From: Oscillospiraceae bacterium
GTDB taxonomy: Bacteria; Bacillota; Clostridia; Oscillospirales; Oscillospiraceae
Length of the DNA stretch: 37,055 bases
NCBI GenBank assembly: GCA_020025595.1
Contig: JAHHRV010000022.1
Coordinates: 1-37,055, forward strand
Reading direction: 5' to 3'
The notes below the pieces were generated by a model that was not told where the DNA came from, searched no databases, and saw nothing but the letters and a program-made list of their open reading frames with translations. Position 1 is the stretch's first letter. Each line of letters starts with the position of its first letter. Positions 31,147-37,055 of the stretch are shown one piece after another. Made by a program: the position numbers and the translations under genes.

Positions 31147-32687
31147 TATTCATCACCTAAACTTGCCAAAAATGCATTGTGTTCATCCAAAGTCTCCGAG
31201 AAATGATGTGCTTCCGTTGCAGGATCCAATGCATAGCAGTAATAGCCCGTATCGTTGGGATTCAAAGCAGCCTTCAGGCTGTTCAGGCCGGGATTTGCAA
31301 TGGGTCCGGGAACCAAACCGGGATACTTATAGGTATTGTAAGGAGTGTCTGCCTCCTTATCCTCAACAGAAATCTCCTCACGGTGACCAATCGCATAAAG
31401 AAGTGCAGCGTCGATGTTCAGATATGGCCACTGATCCTGGTTGGTCAGACGGTTGTAGATAACGGAAGAAATGTTTGCACTTTCTTCGCTGCCTGCCGTT
31501 TCTTTTTCGATCAGGGATGCGACGGTTACCACATCACGCATACTCATCTTGTACTCCTGGATGTACTCATCTCCGTAGCCATTGGCACTCATCTTTGCAG
31601 CAAGTCTTTCATTCAGAGTGTCAATAGATGCTTTCATATCATCATTGAACCGGTAAGCAAAGTTATCCAGCATCTTGTGCAGGACCCGTCTTGCACTGGA
31701 GTTTTTATAGAATTCATAGGTATCCGGGAACAGGAAGCCCTCCAGACAGTACTTGTCTCCGCGCTTGACACCCTCCAGGAACCAGTATTCGTCCAGCTCA
31801 CCGTCTTTAGCGTAGTTCTCCAGCTCTTCCGCAGAGCACACGCCCTCTTCTTCCATCAGTGCAAAGATCTGGGCACAGGTGTAGCCTTCCGGAATCAGAA
31901 CGGTAACTTCCTCATTGGACGAGGAATAGTTGCTCAGAGAATCCACCAGCGCATGATAGTCATAGAGGGTGTTCAGTGTAAAGGTTCCGGAACCAATTTC
32001 CTCTCGGGCATCGGTAAATCCCGCATAGAGCTTAAACAGGCCGGGATAGCGAATCAGGCCGGCATCGTGCAGCTTCTGAGTAATTGCATCCAGAGTATCA
32101 TCGTTGTCAATACGAACCTCTACAATTTTCTCTTCTCTGCCGAAAGCCAGAACATCCGACACACACACCCAAATCATACGGCCCATGGAAACGCCGATTG
32201 CTACTACGATCAGCAGCCATGCACAGGTCGCCAGAATATGAGGAATACCAAACATTCCATAGCCGTTCTTACGCTTTGGGCGACCTTTGCGCAGGTTGAT
32301 TTCCTCTGTTTCCTTTTCAGGCTCCTGCGTATTCTGTACAGGCTCCTTTTCAAGTTCCGGAATACCCTGAGGCTGGGAAGAATCCTGAGAGGGCTCATTT
32401 TCTTCAAACATCCGGCGCAGCTCGTCGCCTTCCCCGAAAATCTGGCGATAGGTTTCGTCCTTGAATGTTTCTGCCGGCTGCTCCGGTGCAGGAGACTTTG
32501 ATGCAGGCTCCGCATCCGTCATATCTGCACTCTGTCTGGCATCCTCAAGCAGTTCGTCCAGATTCATCCCTTCCAGACGATCCATTTCTTCAGATGCAAT
32601 TTCCGTATCTTCAGGCAGGATCTCTGCATTCTCCTCCAGATCCGTCAGCCGCTTAGACTCACGGTCATTGATGTTGTTTTCGTCCAT
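31146..32687 (-). CDS. mltG: Endolytic peptidoglycan transglycosylase MltG
   Basis: MltG cleaves nascent glycan strands and so helps set their length, in the membrane facing outside. The 513 residues start with an acidic cytoplasmic extension of about 145 residues (short charged repeats with Glu, Asp and Pro), one membrane segment (about 148-178), a LysM-like region (about 185-240) and the YceG/MltG catalytic domain. The catalytic Glu of the SLIEKETAG motif is at 394, and PYNTYKYPGLVPGPIANPG (452-470) is the family's other hallmark. ATG 32687 follows AAAGGAG. It lies between a DJ-1 protein and trhP; the mltG-trhP coupling is conserved in Firmicutes. Confidence 0.95.
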   Translation of the reverse strand: MDENNINDRESKRLTDLEENAEILPEDTEIASEEMDRLEGMNLDELLEDARQSADMTDAEPASKSPAPEQPAETFKDETYRQIFGEGDELRRMFEENEPSQDSSQPQGIPELEKEPVQNTQEPEKETEEINLRKGRPKRKNGYGMFGIPHILATCAWLLIVVAIGVSMGRMIWVCVSDVLAFGREEKIVEVRIDNDDTLDAITQKLHDAGLIRYPGLFKLYAGFTDAREEIGSGTFTLNTLYDYHALVDSLSNYSSSNEEVTVLIPEGYTCAQIFALMEEEGVCSAEELENYAKDGELDEYWFLEGVKRGDKYCLEGFLFPDTYEFYKNSSARRVLHKMLDNFAYRFNDDMKASIDTLNERLAAKMSANGYGDEYIQEYKMSMRDVVTVASLIEKETAGSEESANISSVIYNRLTNQDQWPYLNIDAALLYAIGHREEISVEDKEADTPYNTYKYPGLVPGPIANPGLNSLKAALNPNDTGYYCYALDPATEAHHFSETLDEHNAFLASLGDE

Positions 32688-32707
32688 AGTTTTCTCCTTT
32701 CGCTCTG

Positions 32708-33250
32708 TCAGCGAATCACAATCTGCTCTTGAATTTTACGAGCAGCTTCTTCTCCGCCCAGAGCATCGATCAGCGCCAGAGCAAACTTCGTTGCACAACC
32801 GGCGGAGGTTCCGGTGATGACCTTTCCGTCACGAACCACCGCTGTCTGCTCGACCATATGGGCATTTCCCATACCCGTTTCGCAGCCGGGATAGCAGGTC
32901 GCCTGTTTCCCGTCTGTAATTCCAAGATCTGCAAGCACTGTGGGGCCGGCACAAATCGCAGCAACGAATTTATCATGCTCGTAAACATACTTCACTGCAT
33001 CCAGTGCCTTCTGACAGCCTCGGATGGAAGCGACACCGCCCAGTCCGCCGGGCAGAACCATCATTTCTGCGTCTGCAGGATCCAGTTCATCGAGCCGGAT
33101 ATCTGCCTCCACGCCGATCTTATGACTTCCAACGATAACCTTTCCGTTCAGACCAACCGTGCGCACCTCATATCCGGCACGGCGCAGCAGGTCTACAGGA
33201 GTCAAGGCTTCAATCTCTTCAAAACCGGTTCCAAGCAATACATAAATCAT
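32708..33250 (-). CDS. DJ-1/PfpI family protein
   Basis: The 180-residue protein has the DJ-1/ThiJ fold, with nucleophile Cys100 in AAICAGPTVL, an upstream acidic pair (GFEEIEALTP) and GGLGG after MVLPGG. The end ITGTSAGCATKFALALIDAL is typical. Members act as deglycases, hydrolases or peptidase-like proteins; the activity here is not known. It starts three bases after the tmk stop and is followed 20 bases later by mltG, all in the wecG operon. Confidence 0.93.
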   Translation of the reverse strand: MIYVLLGTGFEEIEALTPVDLLRRAGYEVRTVGLNGKVIVGSHKIGVEADIRLDELDPADAEMMVLPGGLGGVASIRGCQKALDAVKYVYEHDKFVAAICAGPTVLADLGITDGKQATCYPGCETGMGNAHMVEQTAVVRDGKVITGTSAGCATKFALALIDALGGEEAARKIQEQIVIR

Positions 33251-33253
33251 AAC

Positions 33254-33922
33254 TTATCCCTCCAGACAAGCCTTCACATGGTGATAGATTTCCTCATGAA
33301 TGTCTTCGATAGAGCGCATCTTTCCGTCCTTTACGCACTGGATCACCGTCCAGCCATAGAACTGTGCAGCTGCTTTTCCCGTCTTGCGGCAGGTAGCCAG
33401 ATACGCAAGATCCTGCTCGTGGATGTCTGCGCTGGTTCCGGTTGCCGCTTCGCGTCCCCGCATGAGCATTTCAGTGTATTCGGTAGGAACATCCAGATAA
33501 ATCGTCAGATCCGGTCTGGGCAGGCCCAGGCGCTCATATTCAAACTCATACAGCCAGCTCAGGAATTCCTGCTGCTTCTCCGGCGGCTCTTTCGATGCCT
33601 GATGAACAGCATTGGAGGTAGTATACCGGTCAGACAGCACGACACCGCCATTCTCGTACCATTCGCCCCACACTTTTTTATAGGAAGCGTAACGGTCCAC
33701 TGCATAGAAAGAAGATGCCGCATACGCATTCACATCAGAAGGCTTATGTCCAAATTCACCGCCCAAATACATCCGGATCAGTGCAGAGCTTTCTTCCTTA
33801 TACTGAGGAAAAACGATTTTCCGGAACTTCGTTCCTTCCTGCTCCATACGCTCGGTCAGTCTGCGAAACTGCGTAGACTTTCCGGAACCGTCGGTTCCCT
33901 CGATTACAATCAGTTTACCCAT
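33254..33922 (-). CDS. tmk: Thymidylate kinase
   Basis: Tmk phosphorylates dTMP to dTDP with ATP. The 222-residue product starts MGKLIVIEGTDGSGKST, with a P-loop at 8-17, and has the dTMP kinase pattern VVLSDRYTTSN (DRY motif) and a lid region with MLMRGREAATG. It belongs to the longer clostridial branch. It overlaps the end of the upstream wecG/tagA gene by eight bases. Together with ThyA and FolA elsewhere in the window it completes the route from dUMP to dTDP. Confidence 0.94.
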   Translation of the reverse strand: MGKLIVIEGTDGSGKSTQFRRLTERMEQEGTKFRKIVFPQYKEESSALIRMYLGGEFGHKPSDVNAYAASSFYAVDRYASYKKVWGEWYENGGVVLSDRYTTSNAVHQASKEPPEKQQEFLSWLYEFEYERLGLPRPDLTIYLDVPTEYTEMLMRGREAATGTSADIHEQDLAYLATCRKTGKAAAQFYGWTVIQCVKDGKMRSIEDIHEEIYHHVKACLEG

Positions 33923-34646
33923 TTTTCTTCCTCCGAAGTTTCTCTTTGTAACAGATTATCACAAATTTCGGCAGGCGCATCATTCTTCCCAAACGCTTGG
34001 GATCTTTAATCAGGCGATACAGCCACTCAAGACTCAGGTCGATCATCCATTTAGGTGCACGCTGCACTGTGCCGGCATAGCCGTCCAGGCTGCCGCCCAG
34101 ACCAAGCATCAGTGTGGCATCCAGTTCGTCAAAATGGTTCTTGATAAACCGTTCCTGTTTCGGTGCGCCCAGACATACAAAAATCACATCGGGCTTTGCT
34201 GCGTTGATTTTCTCTACGACCTCGGCTTCATCCTTAAAATAGCCGTCTGCCGTGCCGCAGATCATCAGTCCCGGATATTTCTGAGCCAGCTTCTCACCGG
34301 CCATTTCAGCAATGCCAGGCTTGCTGCCCAGAAGATACAGCCGACCGCTGCGCTGAGACAGCAGCTTGCAAATTGCTTCTCCGAATTCGATGCCTGCAAC
34401 CTTTTCCTTCATCGGAGTGCCCAGGATCTTCGCTCCCAGAATCACGCCTGCTCCGTCAGGCAAAACCAGGCTTGCTCCATTCAGCAGTTCCCGGAAACTC
34501 TCATCTTGAATCGCCTCGTATACAATCTCTGCATTGGGGGTCACGCAGTACCCTCTGTCGTGCTTGCAGAGCATATCTTCGGCCCGCTGGATGAATTCTG
34601 CTTTCGTCAGATTATCGAAGCCAATGCCCATCACATCTGTCCGCAA
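33915..34646 (-). CDS. WecG/TagA/CpsF family glycosyltransferase
   Basis: The family transfers N-acetylmannosamine (uronic acid) or similar sugars to lipid-linked intermediates in teichoic acid or polysaccharide synthesis. The 243 residues contain the signature DGAGVILGAKILG (about 63-75), a LLGSKPGIAEMAGEKL loop, FVCLGAPKQERFI (about 155-167) and GLGGSLDGYAGTVQRAPKWM, all canonical. The proposed start is TTG at 34646, seven bases after AAAGGTG, giving MRTDVMGIGFD; ATG 34631 is a possible later start. It is the first gene of the operon, with its own promoter. No other polysaccharide gene is in the window, so the product and acceptor are unclear. Confidence 0.93.
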   Translation of the reverse strand: MRTDVMGIGFDNLTKAEFIQRAEDMLCKHDRGYCVTPNAEIVYEAIQDESFRELLNGASLVLPDGAGVILGAKILGTPMKEKVAGIEFGEAICKLLSQRSGRLYLLGSKPGIAEMAGEKLAQKYPGLMICGTADGYFKDEAEVVEKINAAKPDVIFVCLGAPKQERFIKNHFDELDATLMLGLGGSLDGYAGTVQRAPKWMIDLSLEWLYRLIKDPKRLGRMMRLPKFVIICYKEKLRRKKNG

Positions 34647-34680
34647 AATATCACACCTTTCCCATTGTACATTTTGTATA

Positions 34681-34709
34681 ACAATAGCACATTTTAGGCG
34701 GTTTGTCCA
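34681..34709 (-). promoter_or_regulatory. Promoter of the wecG-tmk-DJ-1-mltG-trhP operon
   Basis: TGGACA (34704-34709), 17 bases, TATTGT (34681-34686) with extended TG on the minus strand. The -35 and -10 elements are both imperfect. Confidence 0.55.
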
Positions 34710-34768
34710 CGAAAATCCCCTTATGTTTTCTTAAATTTGATGTTTGCCCCAAACTCCGGGGAAAATAG

Positions 34769-34797
34769 TTGCAAATATTCAGAAATACTGATAGAAT
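34769..34797 (+). promoter_or_regulatory. Promoter of the DEAD-box/DprA-like operon
   Basis: TTGCAA (34769-34774), 17 bases, TAGAAT (34792-34797) with a preceding TG, about 35 bases before the helicase start. Confidence 0.75.
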
Positions 34798-34832
34798 AAC
34801 CATGATTAGCATCACGGAAAAGGAATAAAATC

Positions 34833-36023
34833 ATGACTGATACAAATATTACCTTTCAGCAGCTGGGATTGAGCGATTCCATGCTGAAAGCTCTGGAAAA
34901 AAAGGGATACGGCTATCCCACCACCATTCAGGCCGAGGCAATCCCCCAGTTTATGCAGTGGAAGGATGTAATCGCCAAGGCTCCCACCGGAACCGGAAAA
35001 ACTTTTGCTTTCGGTATTCCCATGATCGAGCACATCGACCCCGAAAACGAACAGGTTCAGGGTCTGATTCTTGCTCCCACCCGGGAACTGGCCATTCAGA
35101 TCGGCGATGAACTCCGGGGCCTGCTGACTTACTACAGAGGCATCCGCGTTGCGGTGCTTTACGGCGGTGCCGGAATCGGCGCCCAGATCAAGCAGCTGGA
35201 GCGCAAGCCTCAGATCGTTGTGGCTACTCCCGGACGACTGATGGACCATTACAACCGCAAAACCATTCGGCTAGACAAGATTCAGACCGTGGTTCTGGAC
35301 GAAGCAGACAGGATGCTGGACATGGGTTTTTTCAAGGATGTTACCAAAATCATCGAAAAGGTCAAAAACCGCAAGAATCTGGGCCTGTTTTCTGCCACGA
35401 TTTCTCAGGAAGTCATGACCGTCAGCTGGATGTATCAGCGCGACGAAGTGGAAATCACCGTTGAGCCCAGCAAGGAAGACCGTCCTGATATCGACCAGTT
35501 CTCTCTGACGGTGTCCCCCCTGGCAAAGGCAGAGACCGCTCTGCGTCTGATTCGCACCCAGGGCTTTGAGCGGATCATCGTATTCTGCAATACCAAGCAT
35601 ATGTGCCAGCGCCTGTCGGATGAATTCCTGCGGGCCGGTCTGAGCTGCGACTGTCTCCACGGTGATATCCGCCAGAACCAGCGAGAAAAGACCATGCAGC
35701 GCTACCGCAAGGGCCAGCTGCCCATTCTGATTGCAACGGATGTCGCTTCCCGAGGCATCGATGTAGACGATGTGGACTGCGTCATCAACTTTGACATTCC
35801 CGAAGAGAACGAATACTATGTTCACAGAATCGGTCGTACCGGCCGTGCAAAGCGCAAGGGCCAGGCCTGGACCCTCATCGGTAATTTCCCTGAAAAGGCA
35901 AAGCTGGACGAAATCGCAAAATTCTCCAACTACACCATTAAACCCATGGTTCTCCACGAAGACGGTACCCTTACCGAAGAAGTCACCAAAACTCCCACAC
36001 CTGTAAAGAGGCGATTCCGTTGA
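34833..36023 (+). CDS. DEAD-box RNA helicase
   Basis: This is an ATP-dependent RNA unwinding enzyme of 396 residues. Motifs are complete: Q motif near residues 27-33, Walker A APTGTGKT (50-57), PTRELAIQ (82-89), DEAD (156-159), SAT (187-189), then HGDIRQNQRE, TDVASRGIDV and HRIGRTGRAKRKG in the second RecA fold. There is no long basic C-terminal tail or RRM, only a short basic end (PVKRRFR), so it is a compact member, closer to YfmL/CshB-type helicases than to DbpA; a precise subfamily is not claimed. ATG 34833 follows AAAAGGAA. The stop overlaps the next start (TTGA), so the two genes are coupled. Confidence 0.95.
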   Translation: MTDTNITFQQLGLSDSMLKALEKKGYGYPTTIQAEAIPQFMQWKDVIAKAPTGTGKTFAFGIPMIEHIDPENEQVQGLILAPTRELAIQIGDELRGLLTYYRGIRVAVLYGGAGIGAQIKQLERKPQIVVATPGRLMDHYNRKTIRLDKIQTVVLDEADRMLDMGFFKDVTKIIEKVKNRKNLGLFSATISQEVMTVSWMYQRDEVEITVEPSKEDRPDIDQFSLTVSPLAKAETALRLIRTQGFERIIVFCNTKHMCQRLSDEFLRAGLSCDCLHGDIRQNQREKTMQRYRKGQLPILIATDVASRGIDVDDVDCVINFDIPEENEYYVHRIGRTGRAKRKGQAWTLIGNFPEKAKLDEIAKFSNYTIKPMVLHEDGTLTEEVTKTPTPVKRRFR

Positions 36024-36913
36024 CAAAACTTGAGCAGGGGTTTCTGTTACTGACCTCTCACCTTGGCAATCCCGATCGCAGGCCTTTGACATTGGCCCAG
36101 CTGCGCACATTATCTCAGCGGGTAAACAATGCTGCCAGGCAGACGGATGCCAGAGAGCTTCTCCCCTCTGATTTATATGCAATTGGATATGGAAAAGAGG
36201 ATGCAGCGCGCATCCTCTCTCTTTTAGATGACACCATGCTTCTGGAGCGTTACCTTGCCAAAGGAGCAGACCATGGCTGTTATCCGCTAACAAGGGTCAG
36301 TGAACACTACCCTTCCCTGCTGCGCAGCAGGCTCGGCGTGGATGCTCCCCCGTGTCTGTGGTACAAGGGTGACCCCACCGGGCTGACACGCCCCGCAATT
36401 GCCCTGGTCGGCAGTCGTGAATTATCAGCCGCAAACAGGCGTTTCGCTCAGGAGGTCGGCACACAGGCTGCCAGGCAAGACTATGTATTGGTATCCGGAA
36501 ATGCACGAGGCGCAGATATCACGGCACAGCAGGCCTGCATCCGGGAACACGGTCAGGTAATCAGCGTCGTTGCTGATACCCTGTCTGACAAGCAGCCATC
36601 CGATCAGATTCTCTATCTCTGTGAGGACAGCTACGATTTTCCATTTAGTGCCGCCCGGGCTCTCAGCAGGAACCGCATCATTCATGCCCTTGGTCAGTGC
36701 GCTCTCGTTGCTCAGTGTGAACTGGAGACCGGCGGAAGCTGGGATGGCTCCGTAAAGAATCTGCGCAACAACTGGAGTCCCCTTTGCTGTTTTGACGACG
36801 GTTCTGCTGCATCCAAAGCGCTGCAGGACAGAGGTGCATCTCTGATCACCGCAAAGCAACTGTCAAATTTAGAAGATCTGTGTCAGCCACAGCCCACTCT
36901 GTTTACAAACTAA
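36020..36913 (+). CDS. DprA-like (Smf/SLOG fold) protein, divergent subfamily
   Basis: The 297-residue protein starts at TTG 36020, eight bases after AAGAGG and overlapping the helicase stop by four bases. A helical N-terminal part (about 1-90) precedes the DprA-type Rossmann fold: ALVGSRELS (128-136), VSGNARGAD (158-166) and LSRNR (215-219). Where competence DprA has a GSL(I/L)TA-type segment, this protein has GGSWDG (238-243). There is no C-terminal winged helix. It therefore looks like a paralogue rather than the ComF-linked transformation DprA; nucleic acid or nucleotide binding is probable but not shown. No competence gene is nearby. Confidence 0.85.
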   Translation: MTKLEQGFLLLTSHLGNPDRRPLTLAQLRTLSQRVNNAARQTDARELLPSDLYAIGYGKEDAARILSLLDDTMLLERYLAKGADHGCYPLTRVSEHYPSLLRSRLGVDAPPCLWYKGDPTGLTRPAIALVGSRELSAANRRFAQEVGTQAARQDYVLVSGNARGADITAQQACIREHGQVISVVADTLSDKQPSDQILYLCEDSYDFPFSAARALSRNRIIHALGQCALVAQCELETGGSWDGSVKNLRNNWSPLCCFDDGSAASKALQDRGASLITAKQLSNLEDLCQPQPTLFTN

Positions 36914-36945
36914 AAGCGTGCAATTCGGTCTGAATTGCACGCTTT
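36913..36945 (+). terminator. Terminator of the DEAD-box/DprA-like operon
   Basis: A 14-bp stem (AAAGCGTGCAATTC with complement, five-base loop) ending in a short T run, starting at the last base of the stop codon. Confidence 0.85.
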
Positions 36946-36974
36946 GCGTTATGCTTATATGTAAGGATAAAAAG

Positions 36975-37004
36975 AAAAGACTTCAACAGAAGTTGAAGTC
37001 TTTT
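36975..37004 (-). terminator. Terminator of the tRNA-Gly transcript
   Basis: A 13-bp stem, AAAAGACTTCAAC with its complement, and a four-base loop on the minus strand directly after the tRNA CCA end. Confidence 0.88.
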
Positions 37005-37055
37005 GGAGCGGGTGACGAGGCTCGAACTCGCTACCTCCACCTTGGCAAGGTGGCG
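37004..37055 (-). tRNA. tRNA-Gly (anticodon GCC), 3' part
   Basis: The minus strand shows the anticodon stem-loop CACCT-TTGCCAA-like loop-AGGTG with anticodon GCC, a T-loop GTTCGAG, the acceptor strand CACCCGC and encoded CCA. About the first 20 bases (acceptor 5' strand and D arm) lie beyond the right edge. The anticodon reads glycine GGC and GGU codons. The gene is not preceded by other tRNAs within view. Confidence 0.95.

Noticed and set aside
1..37055. CRISPR array, prophage, integrative element, toxin-antitoxin pair or known defence island
   Set aside because: No regularly spaced repeats, integrase, transposase, att-like duplication next to the tRNA, or recognised defence gene was seen; the region is core chromosome.

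Overview
The window is chromosomal core DNA from a spore-forming, low-to-mid-GC Firmicute, most likely a gut Clostridia member of the Oscillospirales type. This is inferred from gene content and order: SRP RNA next to dnaX-ybaB, addBA, spoIIR, gerW/ytfJ-ytfI-scpBA, an mltG-trhP pair, the D-lactate dehydrogenase type, strong GGAGG ribosome binding sites and three TTG starts. I see no insertion sequence, prophage, CRISPR array or transposon remnant. Nearly all the DNA is explained by about 33 genes, one SRP RNA, one partial tRNA and their promoters and terminators.

Layout. 1-2.4 kb (minus strand): acpP, large SRP RNA, dnaX, ybaB (cut by the window edge). 2.4-4.6 kb: a MurR/RpiR regulator overlapping a BaiN/HI0933-type flavoprotein. 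4.6-9.6 kb: a seven-gene operon of an M50 protease, scpA, scpB, ytfI (DUF2953), gerW/ytfJ, a DacA-type carboxypeptidase and an RluB-type pseudouridine synthase, joining chromosome segregation, sporulation and wall genes. 9.7-10.6 kb: two small unknown membrane proteins converging on one terminator. 10.7-17.5 kb: addB-addA recombination nuclease. 17.6-19.1 kb: ispE and spoIIR. 19.3-20.3 kb (plus): a DUF378 membrane protein and trmO.

20.4-24.7 kb is the least ordinary part. A zinc-ribbon/Ig-like membrane protein and a 1025-residue eukaryotic-like Ser/Thr kinase with fibronectin-type repeats are transcribed divergently from back-to-back promoters. They look like a two-protein signalling module and are my best candidate for an undescribed system. 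24.9-29.9 kb: a D-2-hydroxyacid dehydrogenase with a four-cysteine tail, thyA-folA (dTMP synthesis), a LacI regulator with a palindromic operator at its own start, and a PLP enzyme of the aluminium-resistance/methionine gamma-lyase family. 29.9-34.7 kb (minus): a wecG/tagA-tmk-DJ-1-mltG-trhP operon. 34.8-36.9 kb (plus): a DEAD-box helicase translationally coupled to a divergent DprA-like protein. The window ends inside a tRNA-Gly(GCC).

Genes that work together: ThyA makes dTMP and dihydrofolate, FolA recycles the folate and Tmk phosphorylates dTMP. AddA and AddB form one nuclease. ScpA and ScpB are condensin subunits. SpoIIR and GerW mark the sporulation programme. MltG and DacA act on peptidoglycan. 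Fifteen sigma-A-like promoters could be read by eye; fourteen have a 17-base spacer, and TTGCAA recurs as the -35 element. Because I searched for that spacing, the uniformity is partly a selection effect.
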